DNA from: Candidatus Scalindua japonica
GTDB lineage: Bacteria > Planctomycetota > Brocadiia > Brocadiales > Scalinduaceae
DNA: 46,790 nt
Assembly (NCBI RefSeq): GCF_002443295.1
Contig: NZ_BAOS01000046.1
Location: 1 to 46,790 of the forward strand
Direction of reading: 5' to 3'
Of this stretch, positions 35,497 through 45,342 are shown in pieces. The notes under the pieces are model-generated. The model searched no databases, was not told where the DNA came from, and saw only the letters and a list, made by a program, of their open reading frames with translations. A program made the position numbers and the translations under genes. Within the stretch, counting starts at the first letter, position 1. Every line of letters starts with the position of its first letter.

Positions 35497-35602
35497 GTAC
35501 GAATTTGTTGTCGAATTAATTGTCTCCGTACCATATTTAACTTCCGTTTATTCTGATATTTATGATTGAATCTGTTAATTGTTCCTGTTTAAATTTAGCA
35601 TT

Positions 35603-36250
35603 ATGAACATTTCCATAAAACATAAATATTCCATGATAATTACTCTTTGTGCCCTGAATATTCTCTTTTGCCAGAGATATTCTGCCGGATACGGTTATAA
35701 GAAGAGTGAAGATCCTATTATCACGGTTTTCAAATCAGTGATTTTCAATGGCAGAAAGGGTGATTGGGAGAGAGTTGCGCTAGACATTGACACGATTAGT
35801 GACAGAATTGATGATGTTAAAAATATTTTTGATGTAAACCTCAGACCGGCGCTTAATGCGGGCCTGTGCCAGCATAATTTTCAGGAAGTAATCAAGGTAA
35901 TGGCTAACCTTGTATTCCTCGCGATGAAAGAGAAATTTTATTGGAATATCAGTGAAGGTCTTCGCATATTTATGAAGGCAAAGGTCAGGCTCCGGCTTGC
36001 CGATGAATATTATACCCTTTTGCTTTCGGGGAATGTCAGAAGATATGATAGGCTGAATGGTACGAAATTTCATGATGATATCTTCAATAAGTTTGCAGAA
36101 GCCGGAAATGCTCTGGGGAGCATCGGTTTTCTTGGAGCAGGGGCTGTCAGCCCGAAACTGAATGATTTTGAAATTGCCACAAAGGAAATCGAACAAAAAC
36201 TTCTTATTGTTTTTCCATATTTTCAGAGTGGTGAAGAGATAACATATTGA
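35603..36250 (+). CDS. Secreted helical protein of unknown function
   Basis: I prefer the ATG at 35603 to the in-frame TTG at 35579, because it gives a clean signal peptide (NISIKHKYSMIITLCALNIL, cleavage after YSA). The mature part of about 185 residues looks all-helical and is moderately charged. RALNAG-like RPALNAGLCQHNFQEVIKV and YWNISEGLRIFMKAK are its most distinctive stretches. I recognise no family and no metal or haem motif. The stop codon overlaps the TTG start of the porin-like gene (ATTGA), so both should be translated together. A periplasmic partner of that outer-membrane protein is the simplest inference. Confidence 0.7.
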   Translation: MNISIKHKYSMIITLCALNILFCQRYSAGYGYKKSEDPIITVFKSVIFNGRKGDWERVALDIDTISDRIDDVKNIFDVNLRPALNAGLCQHNFQEVIKVMANLVFLAMKEKFYWNISEGLRIFMKAKVRLRLADEYYTLLLSGNVRRYDRLNGTKFHDDIFNKFAEAGNALGSIGFLGAGAVSPKLNDFEIATKEIEQKLLIVFPYFQSGEEITY

Positions 36251-37368
36251 TAAACTTACGTAAACTGTTTCAAAATACAACTATTACAGTTCTCATTATA
36301 ATTAGTACACTGAACTTGTCCCAATGTGATGTTGTTGGACAGGATATAACAGACAATCAGTTTTTTTTTGATGTAGATGAGATAAAGTTTCCGGAGCCGA
36401 AATTACTCAGTCCGGAGTTTCACGGCAACTTAAGTCTTGGGGTGCCATTTTCAGAAGGTCTCGATGAATCGGAAAAAGGCTCATCAAAGGTCTTTCACCA
36501 GACAGAAATTACCCTCTGGGCAGGAGTACAGATATTTAAAGGCTTGTCATTTGTTACTGAGCTTGAGATAGAAGAGGGTTTTGAGGTTTATGAGATTGAG
36601 AGATGCGCGCTGGATTGGAAGGTATTCAATAACAAATGCGTTTTAAGAGTAGGGAAGTTTTATTATCCATTTGGTATTGAGAGACTGGTAGAAAATGCAG
36701 TTAATAACAAACTTATAGACAGGCCGAATCCATCTATTAAGATAATTCCGGGGACATATTCTGATGAGGGATTGGAACTATACGGAAATCTTCCTTTCCT
36801 CTACAAAACAAGATTACAATATGAGTTTGCGGCAACTAACGGGCTCTCCAGTTTTGAGGGAAAAGGGGAGCAGCATCTGGATGATAATAATGATGATATC
36901 TCACTGGGAGGGCGTCTGGGTGTTGAAATATTACCGGACTTCGAAATAGGAGGATCTTATTCTACAGGTAAGTACGATGACGATGAAAGATACAGAATGG
37001 ATTTTGTGGGAGTGGACGCGTTGTTTCGCAGAGGTGGTTTTGAGATACGGGGTGAATACATAAGGAGTAACGTTGAACGGCCAACTGATGCAGGAGGAAG
37101 TTTTGATCGTGAGGGTTACTACATTCAGACTTCATATAAATTCTTGCCTGATATAAATTACATTGAGCATATTGAGGTTGTGGGAAGATTCGATTCTGTT
37201 GATCCTGACGATCTTGTGACAAATGAAGGTGATATGGACAGGGTAGCTGTGGGAGTAAATTTATCTCCATCACACCATTTCATACTCAAGTTACAGTACG
37301 AAATGGAAAATGAGGCGACCGAGGATAGAGAAAACAAAGGATTTATTCAGATGAATATCAGGTGGTGA
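36247..37368 (+). CDS. Porin-like outer-membrane beta-barrel (OprP/OprO type)
   Basis: Translation must start at TTG (36247), which overlaps the previous stop; no ATG lies nearby. The signal peptide is LFQNTTITVLIIISTLNLSQ. The 373 residues then show alternating beta strands, with RVGKFYYPFGIERLVENAVN and a PSIKIIPGTYSDEGLELYG segment that recall phosphate-selective porin-type barrels. The protein ends on an aromatic residue (QMNIRW), as outer-membrane barrels do for BAM recognition. GYYIQTSYKF and HHFILKLQYEME are predicted late strands. Substrate is unknown. Cysteine 28 might also form a lipobox-like site, which I consider less likely. Confidence 0.72.
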   Translation: MINLRKLFQNTTITVLIIISTLNLSQCDVVGQDITDNQFFFDVDEIKFPEPKLLSPEFHGNLSLGVPFSEGLDESEKGSSKVFHQTEITLWAGVQIFKGLSFVTELEIEEGFEVYEIERCALDWKVFNNKCVLRVGKFYYPFGIERLVENAVNNKLIDRPNPSIKIIPGTYSDEGLELYGNLPFLYKTRLQYEFAATNGLSSFEGKGEQHLDDNNDDISLGGRLGVEILPDFEIGGSYSTGKYDDDERYRMDFVGVDALFRRGGFEIRGEYIRSNVERPTDAGGSFDREGYYIQTSYKFLPDINYIEHIEVVGRFDSVDPDDLVTNEGDMDRVAVGVNLSPSHHFILKLQYEMENEATEDRENKGFIQMNIRW

Positions 37369-38006
37369 TGATTGCAGAGGGAAAATGAAACAGAGAAGCA
37401 GGTGCCGACCGTACCGATTAACAGATTTAATTGTTTTCTCCTACTGGTATAACGTCTGGATAAATCTACATTTCGTTATGGGTTTTCTTTAGTTTGGTTC
37501 CAGGCACATATATGTTCGGGTAATCATAAAAATATCTCTATCGAAAATTTATAAAAAGTAAAACGATGTTTTGCCGTAATCAAACACGATATATAAATAT
37601 TCAAAAAAAGTACAGAGGAGCTTCGCCTGCTTTTATACTAAGATCAATAACCAATCATCATTGTATCATCCATTTGTCGTTTGTAGTTAAAATACATTAA
37701 CATGTTTTAACAAATTATAGTATTATAACAAAATAAAATGAAATATTATTAACGTCGCAAATTAATTACAAATTGAGTGATTTTGATATCGCTGTTAACG
37801 TATTGCGTCGCTTCATTTTTCATGTGAGGTTCTTGTAACAAGAGTAACGTTTATTACGCTGTATATCCATGTACATAAGGAATTTGTTTCGGAAATACAA
37901 ATGATGGTAAGTTGTTAAAATTAATAGATTCTGAGAAAATAAGTGGCCTTGTTCGACTGAAGGCGGGTAAGGATAACACATTGAATTTCTGGATATTGCA
38001 TTACTC
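37369..38006. other. Intergenic region without recognised gene
   Basis: This gap of 638 bases between the porin-like and stress-protein genes is AT-rich and has stops in all frames apart from frames of at most about 60 codons with no protein-like character. I see no tRNA, no convincing terminator after the porin gene and no clear promoter box. Both a terminator and the promoter of the stress-protein gene should lie here. Confidence 0.5.
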
Positions 38007-38867
38007 ATGAAAATTATATTAGCTGTAGACGGTTCTAAGAATTCAGAATGGGCAGTAGATTTCCTTCTGAAGATTCCATTGGCAGAAATGCCTCAGATCA
38101 GCGTGTTGCAAATAGTGCCTGAGAAAAAGCATATGACTCCTTTTTTAGATTCAGTCTATCACAAACTATACAAAGACACGATACAGGAAAAGATAGATAA
38201 AGATATTTTGTCTGCGGAGACACTGACCACACGAATTGCAGAACAACTAAGATCCCGATGGAATCACATAGAGTCCATAATTGAGAAAGGACAGGTATCG
38301 GATAAGATTATAGAAAGGGCAAAAGGAGAAAAGGCGGACTTGATCATTCTGGGCTCACGAGGACTTAGTAAAGCAAAATCTTTCTTTTTAGGCGGGGTTT
38401 CTCAAAAAGTCACTACTTACGCTCCGTGTTCAGTTCTTGTTGTAAAGAAAAAAATAAGTACATTCAAGAGAGTCCTTATCGCGACAGATGGGTCTCACTA
38501 TTCCAATGTCGCTGTAAAATTTCTAAAATCCTGTTTTCTAACAAAAGAATTTAGTACCACTCTTCTTAACGTTTGGGACTCTCCTGTCATCCTTCCACAA
38601 TTTGCTTATGAAGCTATAGGGGAAAAACGCCTTAAAGAGTTGCATAAAATGGCATTCTTGGCAAATGCTTTATGCGTTGAAGGTGATCCGGCAGAAATGA
38701 TTAATGATATAGCCCAGCGAAGAAAAGTCAATCTTGTAATTGTCGGATCAAAAGGTCTTACGGGAAATAAGCGATTTCTTTTAGGTAGTGTTGCCCGAAA
38801 AGTGGTTACTTACAATAATAGCTCTGTTCTTGTTGTAAAGAGCATTGATAAGCCAAATATGACTTAG
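38007..38867 (+). CDS. Tandem universal stress protein (UspA family)
   Basis: Two Usp domains are fused in 286 residues. The first (1-150) starts MKIILAVDGSKNSEWAV and carries the ATP-binding loop GSRGLSKAKSFFLGG. The second (about 153-280) starts RVLIATDGSHYSNVAV and has GSKGLTGNKRFLLGS. Only the second fits the full G-2x-G-9x-G-S pattern; the first has Gly in place of the last Ser/Thr. The second half is shorter, missing part of the middle helix region. Usp proteins are cytoplasmic, bind ATP and help cells survive starvation or stress. The mechanosensitive channel gene follows 51 bases downstream, possibly in the same unit and also linked to stress. Confidence 0.9.
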   Translation: MKIILAVDGSKNSEWAVDFLLKIPLAEMPQISVLQIVPEKKHMTPFLDSVYHKLYKDTIQEKIDKDILSAETLTTRIAEQLRSRWNHIESIIEKGQVSDKIIERAKGEKADLIILGSRGLSKAKSFFLGGVSQKVTTYAPCSVLVVKKKISTFKRVLIATDGSHYSNVAVKFLKSCFLTKEFSTTLLNVWDSPVILPQFAYEAIGEKRLKELHKMAFLANALCVEGDPAEMINDIAQRRKVNLVIVGSKGLTGNKRFLLGSVARKVVTYNNSSVLVVKSIDKPNMT

Positions 38868-38918
38868 TAATAATATGTTGACGAGGAGAATGGTTAATTT
38901 GCAGGAAAAGATAAATTT

Positions 38919-41900
38919 ATGAAAATTATGTATCGACAAAATATTTTGATGGTTTTCATCCTGGTATGGAGTATGGGGGACATTAATTTGTCTGCCCAGG
39001 AGGTAAGTCCACCAACTGGTTCTACTGATATTGTGTCATCATACTCCGCTGAAGTACTGAATGTCCACAAAGTCAGCACTTTGATTACCGAAATCGAAGG
39101 TAAAACGGAGCTTGATGAGGCCCTTCGCGCAAAATTGCTTGAAAAGTATCGCGCGGCATTGTATCAACTGGCGTTATCTCAACAACACAAAAATGAAACA
39201 GAAATTTTAAAACGTTATATCGAGGCCACTCCGGAAGAGACCAGAAAACTCCGGGAACAGTTACTGGAGGCTCAAAAATCTGATATTCAAAATAAACCGT
39301 TACCTGCTGATATATCCGAATATACAACATCCAGGGAATTGGAGTTAAGGCTTGCTAAAGAACAGGCTGACCTGACAGCTCTAAAGAACAAAGTGACTGG
39401 TATTAAAGCGGAAATACAGCAACTCCAGATGCGGCCGGACAATATACAGAGTGAATTGGTTGATGCGAAACAAAGGCTTGACGAATATACTGAAACTCTC
39501 AAAGCCGGTTTGCTTAACGAAGAGAACCCAACAGAATCGAATGCACGTATAATACTGCTACAAGCCAGACAAAGCTCAGCTTTACATGAAATTAACAAGC
39601 TCGAACAAGAACTAATGAGCCACGATGTGAAAAGAGAATTACTGCTGGTAACACGAGATGTTTTCAATATAAAGGTATCATACACAGAGCACATTGTAAA
39701 AGCTATTGAGGATATGGTAAACCAGTTTCGTGAGAAAGAAGTTAAACAAGCCAGTTTAGCTGCTGAAGCTGATAAACATAAAGCTATAGACAAGCACCCT
39801 GCCGTAAAAGGACTTGCGGGAGAAAATGCAGAGTATACTTCCGAATTAACAGATGTGGCTCATTATATTAGTAAAATTACTCCACAACGGACATCACTCA
39901 GCGATCATCTCAAACAACTCAAACTTGATTACGAAAACGCGAAAAAACAGATTGAAATCGCAGGTAACGTGGATGAAGCCCTGGTACAGATCATGCTCGA
40001 TCAACGAAGAAGATTACCGGATTTAAACGGCAAGAGAAAAATCAATGAGGAAATAAGAAAGAAAGTTATTGCGGCAAGATTGAGAAGATTCCGGTTAGAT
40101 GAACAAATCAGACCAATGAGTAATATTCCTCTGGAAGCAGCACGTATTATGAGCGAAAAAGTGCAAAAGCCTGTTCTTGAGGCAGACGGGAAGGATATTG
40201 AGAATGAAATTACCGTCCTTTTAACTAAAAAAAGTGAACTTCTTAGTAAATTAGATGCCGCCTATGGAAGTCTGCTTAAATCACTGGGAGAATTTCATTC
40301 AGAGTTGAATCAATACATAGAAAATGTTCAGGTTTATGCTTCTTTTATGGATGAGCAATTAATGTGGGTACCCAGTTCACCACCATTTAGCAAGTTAACA
40401 TGGCATAAACTGATTAGTTCATTTAACTGGTTATTTTCGCCGTATAATTGGAAAGAACTGGGCATTGCCAGTTTGAGCATCTTTACTAATGCTCCGGTGT
40501 TATCCGGGATAGCCATATTAATAGCATTCTGGCTGTTTTCTACTAGAATCAAGCTCAAGAAAGGGCTGGAGGCGATATCCAATAACATAGGAAAAATATC
40601 TACAGATCATTTTAAACATACACTTCTTGCCTTATTAATAACCATATTATCAGCTATCCCTTTTCCGTTCATTCTTGTATTTTTCTCCTGGCAGCTGTTG
40701 AAGATCGAAGAGTCTGTTGAATTTGTCAAGGCATGTGGATTTGGACTGCTTTTCACCAGCTGGTTCATGCTGAGTTTTCAATTTTTCAGAGCTGTCTGTT
40801 ATAAAAAGGGTCTTGGTGAAACTCACTTCAAGTGGAAAAAAACCACGTTGAAAGTTCTTCGTAATAATCTGTTCTGGCTGCTTATGATTGTCTCCATAGC
40901 AAGTTTCTTCACTACCCTGGTAGAATACCAGAGCAATAATAACTTCCGTGACAGCCTGGGGCGATTAGGTTTTATAATAGGGATGGCTGCTTTTACCGTT
41001 TTTATACAAAGGGTAATTCAACCCAAAAAAGGTATTTTTGGAAACATAATCTCTGAAAATCCTAATGGATGGTTGACCCGCATGACGTGGCTCTGGTATC
41101 CTGCCGCAGTACTACTGCCTGTATCACTTGTAGGATTGGCAGCTTTTGGCTATTACTATGTCGCTTATCAGTTAGGTCTTAAGTTACTGCAAACCCTGTG
41201 GATACTATTTGGGGCAGTCATTGCCTATTATATAGGTATCAGATGGTTCTACATAAAGGAGAGGAAACTTGCACTTGAGCAGGCGTTGGAAAGACGAAAA
41301 GCCGCTGCTGCCGCAAAGAGCGTCGCAGAAGGGACAATTGAAATAACAGAAGTCGCGTTGCCACAATTTGAAGAACCTGTTGTTAATCTTTCAGCAGTAA
41401 AAGAACAGACAAGAAATCTACTCAGGTCTTTTATCGGTTTTTCCGTGATCATTGGAATCTGGATAATCTGGGCTACCGTATTGCCCGCACTTAATGTCCT
41501 CTATAAAATTAATCTCTGGTCACACACTGTGGTGATTGACGGTAGTCCGGCGCTACAATGGGTTACCCTCTTTCATTTAATGCTCTGTCTGGTTGTAGGA
41601 GTGACTACGGCTGTCGTTGCAAAAAACCTTCCTGGCGTTCTCGAAATCGCTATTCTCCAGAACCTGCCGATTCAGACGGGAAGTCGCTACGCCATTACAT
41701 CGATCAGCCAATACATTATCGTCACTATAGGTTTAGTCTCGATATCTAAGATTATGGGAGTGAACTGGGCACAATTCGGTTGGTTGTTCGCGGCCCTCAG
41801 CGTTGGTATCGGATTTGGCCTGCAGGAAATAGTTGCAAACTTTGTGTGTGGTATTGTGTTGTTTATAGAACGTCCTATACGTGTGGGCGATATCATAACC

Positions 41901-42383
41901 GTTTCAGATGTGTCAGGGACTGTCACTAAAATCCAGATTCGAGCTACAACAATCACCAATTGGGATCGTCAGGAATTCGTAGTGCCTAATAAGGAATTCA
42001 TCACCGGGCGTATTCTTAACTGGACTCTCTCTAACACCACAAATAGATTCACTATTGATGTGGGCATCGCCTATGGATCTGACGTGGAGCGCGCACGAGA
42101 ACTGCTTTTGCAGATTGCTGGTGAACACCCTGCGGTCCTGAAGGACCCTGCTCCTTTCGCAATGTTCCAGAAATTTGAGGACAGCTCATTGCACATGTCT
42201 TTGCGTTGCTACTTGCCAAATCTGGATAAACGCCTGGCAACAATTCATGAACTCCACTCTGATATCCACAGAAGATTTAAAGAGGCAGGTATAGAGATCG
42301 CATTCCCTCAACGTGATATTCATGTAAAAAACACTGATAATGTTGTTAAAGAATCTGAAGGTCAACAATTCAGAGAAAAATAA
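38919..42383 (+). CDS. Large MscS-family mechanosensitive channel (MscK-like)
   Basis: This 1154-residue protein has the plan of MscK (KefA). After a signal peptide (ILMVFILVWSMGDINLSA) comes a long periplasmic coiled-coil part (about 30-490), then about eleven membrane helices from near residue 520. The MscS core sits at about 930-1140. The pore helix region is WLFAALSVGIGFGLQEIVAN, followed by FVCGIVLFIERPIRVGD and the beta domain (TISDVSGTV-like VSDVSGTVTKIQ, EFVVPNKEFITG). The vestibule and C-terminal parts end in IEIAFPQRDIHV. Such channels open under membrane tension and release solutes on osmotic down-shock; MscK also needs external potassium. AGGAAAAG precedes the ATG. The small glycine-rich membrane protein follows. 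Confidence 0.92.
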   Translation: MKIMYRQNILMVFILVWSMGDINLSAQEVSPPTGSTDIVSSYSAEVLNVHKVSTLITEIEGKTELDEALRAKLLEKYRAALYQLALSQQHKNETEILKRYIEATPEETRKLREQLLEAQKSDIQNKPLPADISEYTTSRELELRLAKEQADLTALKNKVTGIKAEIQQLQMRPDNIQSELVDAKQRLDEYTETLKAGLLNEENPTESNARIILLQARQSSALHEINKLEQELMSHDVKRELLLVTRDVFNIKVSYTEHIVKAIEDMVNQFREKEVKQASLAAEADKHKAIDKHPAVKGLAGENAEYTSELTDVAHYISKITPQRTSLSDHLKQLKLDYENAKKQIEIAGNVDEALVQIMLDQRRRLPDLNGKRKINEEIRKKVIAARLRRFRLDEQIRPMSNIPLEAARIMSEKVQKPVLEADGKDIENEITVLLTKKSELLSKLDAAYGSLLKSLGEFHSELNQYIENVQVYASFMDEQLMWVPSSPPFSKLTWHKLISSFNWLFSPYNWKELGIASLSIFTNAPVLSGIAILIAFWLFSTRIKLKKGLEAISNNIGKISTDHFKHTLLALLITILSAIPFPFILVFFSWQLLKIEESVEFVKACGFGLLFTSWFMLSFQFFRAVCYKKGLGETHFKWKKTTLKVLRNNLFWLLMIVSIASFFTTLVEYQSNNNFRDSLGRLGFIIGMAAFTVFIQRVIQPKKGIFGNIISENPNGWLTRMTWLWYPAAVLLPVSLVGLAAFGYYYVAYQLGLKLLQTLWILFGAVIAYYIGIRWFYIKERKLALEQALERRKAAAAAKSVAEGTIEITEVALPQFEEPVVNLSAVKEQTRNLLRSFIGFSVIIGIWIIWATVLPALNVLYKINLWSHTVVIDGSPALQWVTLFHLMLCLVVGVTTAVVAKNLPGVLEIAILQNLPIQTGSRYAITSISQYIIVTIGLVSISKIMGVNWAQFGWLFAALSVGIGFGLQEIVANFVCGIVLFIERPIRVGDIITVSDVSGTVTKIQIRATTITNWDRQEFVVPNKEFITGRILNWTLSNTTNRFTIDVGIAYGSDVERARELLLQIAGEHPAVLKDPAPFAMFQKFEDSSLHMSLRCYLPNLDKRLATIHELHSDIHRRFKEAGIEIAFPQRDIHVKNTDNVVKESEGQQFREK

Positions 42384-42641
42384 ATAGTATGAACTTGAGA
42401 ATATGAGTCAAAAAGAAATAAAGGTAAGCAGTATGATAAAAATATAACGTGTTTAACCTTCATTTATTATTTGTAGCATTTTGATTGAAGTTGAAGAGGA
42501 CAATAGCGGGAGCTGAAGAGTAGTAAAAAGATTCATGTGTAAATGGGAAATGCATGATAAAGTGTGGAAACAGCAAACTTAAATGAACTTGTGCAAAGGA
42601 TAGAAAACCTTTTTTGCGATTTGCAGTATCATTTCTGAACT

Positions 42642-43184
42642 ATGAATAGTGACAAATTAAGATTGATGGGAACATGTATTTTATCATTTTCAATTTTCTG
42701 TCTGGTAACTGTGCTGGTTTATGTAGGTTATGAAATCAATACGGTTATCACGGAGATACGTCCTCTTGTTAAAGAGAGGGAGAGTGGAAAGAGCCTCGTC
42801 TCAGATATCGCGAGTGAGATAGTGAATCTCAGATATTCTATCCATGATGTTGTTGTAACCGTAGATCAGGCAAAAGCAGAGATAGAGAGCATTGATCAGA
42901 ATATCACACCTCTGATTCATGAAATTGAATCCGTGCGACGTGATATGCCAGTACTCATCGACAGAACGGAAAAGCTTATGGTGACGGATGTTCCTGATTT
43001 ACTATTGAGAGCGGAGCAACTCATTGCAGATATTGAAAAAGCGGGTGAACGTGCAGGCAAGGGTGCTGTTAAAGGCGCTGTCAAGGGTACTATCGGACTT
43101 CCTGTTAACACCGGTATTGGCATTCTGTCCTCTCCGGCAAAAATATTTAAAAAGAAGGAAAACTCAGATCAAAAAATGAAGTGA
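42642..43184 (+). CDS. Small membrane protein with coiled coil and glycine-zipper tail
   Basis: The 180 residues start with a membrane helix (TCILSFSIFCLVTVLVYVGY, 11-30). A predicted coiled coil (about 35-135) follows, with heptads in SIHDVVVTVDQAKAEIESID and RRDMPVLIDRTEKLMV. The tail (about 138-160) carries small-residue repeats GKGAVKGAVKGTIG, a glycine-zipper type that can pack against membranes, then a Lys-rich end. I recognise no family. It lies 258 bases after the mechanosensitive channel on the same strand, perhaps a separate unit. The gap between holds no gene I can support. Confidence 0.68.
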   Translation: MNSDKLRLMGTCILSFSIFCLVTVLVYVGYEINTVITEIRPLVKERESGKSLVSDIASEIVNLRYSIHDVVVTVDQAKAEIESIDQNITPLIHEIESVRRDMPVLIDRTEKLMVTDVPDLLLRAEQLIADIEKAGERAGKGAVKGAVKGTIGLPVNTGIGILSSPAKIFKKKENSDQKMK

Positions 43185-43262
43185 CAAAAGAAATTAAGCC
43201 TTAAAACTGAGTAATCAACTTGTTTGATCACTGTTTCATAAAGGCTTGGATTAATAACGGTA

Positions 43263-44948
43263 TTACAGGAAATAGGCTTTCACAATGTACTGCTGTAACA
43301 TTCTCTGTGTATTAAAAAATGAACCGTTTATTGCAATACAATTCTTCATGATGTCAACATAGTGCTTCTGCTTTCGGTAGAATAGTGGAATAATTTCAGA
43401 AAGTTTATTGTATAAAGACAGTGCATCTTTTGACCGGTCACTGACGCCATCCATATCTTGGTCGTTGCTGTCAATAGACCACCCTGTTACATCTTTAATG
43501 TAGCCTTCAAGCCACCAGCCATCCAGAATACTGAGGCTGGGCACACCATTCAATGCAGCCTTCATTCCACTTGTTCCAGACGCTTCAAGAGGGGGTTGTG
43601 GAGTATTGAGCCAGAGATCGACACCGGAAGTAATCATCTTGCCAAGTTCCATGTTATAATTCGGAATATATGCAATCCTGATGTCTCCCTTCAACATACT
43701 TTTCAATTGATGAATCCGTTTGATAAGTTCCTTGCCGCCTACATCTTTTGGGTGGGCTTTCCCTGAATAGATAACCTGAAAAAGACCGACTTGAGATGAA
43801 ATTTCTCTGAGCCTCTCAAGGTCTTGAAAAAGGAGATCTCCTCTTTTGTAAGCTGCTGCCCGTCTTGCAAATCCTATGGTGAAAATATCCTCATCCATTC
43901 CTGCATTTGTCTGATGGTTTACATACTGAATCAGTAATCTCTTTGCTTTAGCATGAGCAACCGATAATTCATCTTTTGGGATATTCAAAGCATACCGTAA
44001 ACTGGCATTGTCCTCTCTCCATCCCGGAATATAACAATCGAATAAGTCCTGTATGGGCTGAGATGTCCATGTCTCAGCATGAACACCGTTTGTAATGGAG
44101 TCAATTATATAGTTTGTAAACATATGACGTGATACTTCGCCATGCTTTTTGGCAACACCATTGACATAATGACTTAAGTTAAGCGCTAAATACGTCATAT
44201 TTAAAAGTCCACCACAGCAAAATACATCTTTCATGTCAAGAACTTCCCGATTCCCCAGAACACGCGTCACCAGATCCATAGCAAACCGATCATGTCCTGC
44301 GGAGACAGGTGTATGCGTAGTAAAGACACAGCTTTTCCGTACCGCTTCAACATCTTCGGTTATTATGGATGTTCTCCCTGCCTTATTAGCTTCCTCATCC
44401 AGAAGTTCTAATGTCAGAAGGCTTGGATGCCCTTCATTCATATGAAATCGTTCAATATCATGATATCCAAGTGATCGGAGCATTTTCACGCCACCAATAC
44501 CAAGGATTACTTCCTGGCAAATGCGATAATGGTCATCTCCGCCATAAAGAAAATCCGTTAAGTTTCTATCCCATTGAGAATTTTCTTCAAGATCAGTATC
44601 CAGGAAATAAACAGGGACCGTAAAGTCGTTGATACCTTTCATATCATACTTCCAGGCACGAAGATATACCATACGACCCTCTATGGTCACAGTGACTCTC
44701 TCCGCCATCTCTACAAGAAAGTCTTCAACAACCCATTCCACGGGTTCTTCAGTCTGCCATCCACTGGAATCCAGCCTTTGATAAAAATAACCCTTTCTAT
44801 ACAGTAGTGATACAGCTACCAAAGGTATTTTAAGATCGGAAGCTGAACGTATTGTATCTCCTGCCAACACACCCAATCCTCCGCTATAGGTTGGCATCCC
44901 TGATTTCAAGGCTATTTCCATAGAGAAATATGCAATTTTACCATTCAT
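43263..44948 (-). CDS. Alpha-glucan (glycogen/maltodextrin) phosphorylase, short form
   Basis: The 561 residues match the short alpha-glucan phosphorylase family. [26 protein letters not shown] begins the protein, [16 protein letters not shown] and [12 protein letters not shown] follow, then [14 protein letters not shown], and [19 protein letters not shown] with Lys463 as the likely pyridoxal-phosphate attachment site. The enzyme releases glucose 1-phosphate from the end of glycogen or maltodextrin in the cytoplasm. It is about 250 residues shorter than E. coli GlgP and lacks the extra N-terminal domain of some relatives, which is normal for this group. The neighbouring genes are not glycogen genes. 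Glucose 1-phosphate is also the precursor of dTDP-sugars. Confidence 0.92.
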   Translation of the reverse strand: MNGKIAYFSMEIALKSGMPTYSGGLGVLAGDTIRSASDLKIPLVAVSLLYRKGYFYQRLDSSGWQTEEPVEWVVEDFLVEMAERVTVTIEGRMVYLRAWKYDMKGINDFTVPVYFLDTDLEENSQWDRNLTDFLYGGDDHYRICQEVILGIGGVKMLRSLGYHDIERFHMNEGHPSLLTLELLDEEANKAGRTSIITEDVEAVRKSCVFTTHTPVSAGHDRFAMDLVTRVLGNREVLDMKDVFCCGGLLNMTYLALNLSHYVNGVAKKHGEVSRHMFTNYIIDSITNGVHAETWTSQPIQDLFDCYIPGWREDNASLRYALNIPKDELSVAHAKAKRLLIQYVNHQTNAGMDEDIFTIGFARRAAAYKRGDLLFQDLERLREISSQVGLFQVIYSGKAHPKDVGGKELIKRIHQLKSMLKGDIRIAYIPNYNMELGKMITSGVDLWLNTPQPPLEASGTSGMKAALNGVPSLSILDGWWLEGYIKDVTGWSIDSNDQDMDGVSDRSKDALSLYNKLSEIIPLFYRKQKHYVDIMKNCIAINGSFFNTQRMLQQYIVKAYFL

Positions 44949-45342
44949 AATATTTTAAAACATTCTGTTACATTCAATGTAAGATTGCAAACTCGGTATC
45001 CGCAAAGAGAACATAATGCGGCCTTACCCTATTATTTATTATTTTAAGAATACTGAAATTTTCAGTCGCAGGGGAGACAAGAAATTCCATATTTAAACAA
45101 TTTATCCTTCGTAGTCTCCGCACGGTTGAAGTACTTTGGAGGATGAATACTACGGAGAAAGAGGGTTTACATTAAAAACTAAATTTCATATAAAATCAAC
45201 TATGTTTTTGCCAGAACTTATTATTGACAATAAAAGTATTTTCTTGTAAATGCTAACGTTATAATCCATAATTCGATTTTTTCTTTACTAAGCACTAATA
45301 TAAACACTTTGGGCTTTTTTCATCATTTACAGACGGGAAACA
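44949..45342. other. Intergenic region between divergent genes
   Basis: This gap of 394 bases separates the glucan phosphorylase (leftward) from the MFS gene (rightward). It contains the palindromic repeat at 45104-45157. A TTGACA at 45224-45229 and a TATAAT at 45260-45265 are present but 30 bases apart, so they are not one promoter. No small gene or RNA was recognised. Confidence 0.4.
45104..45157. repeat. Palindromic intergenic repeat
   Basis: ATCCTTCGTAGT (45104-45115) faces ACTACGGAG (45149-45157) with one mismatch in nine, and inner TCTCC/GGAGGA segments add to the symmetry. Richer in GC than its surroundings, it looks like a short interspersed palindromic element. No second copy was found in the window. 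Confidence 0.4.

Noticed and set aside
37820-38008. Frame of 62 codons in the gap before the stress-protein gene
   Set aside because: No ribosome-binding site, no recognisable protein pattern, and it overlaps the start of the stress-protein gene.
43195-43253. AAGCCTT/AAGGCTT dyad after the glycine-zipper gene as a terminator
   Set aside because: Only 7 pairs with a loop of about 40 bases and no T run; too weak to call.
45224-45265. TTGACA and TATAAT as a promoter of the MFS gene
   Set aside because: The boxes are 30 bases apart, far beyond the 16-18 of a working pair.
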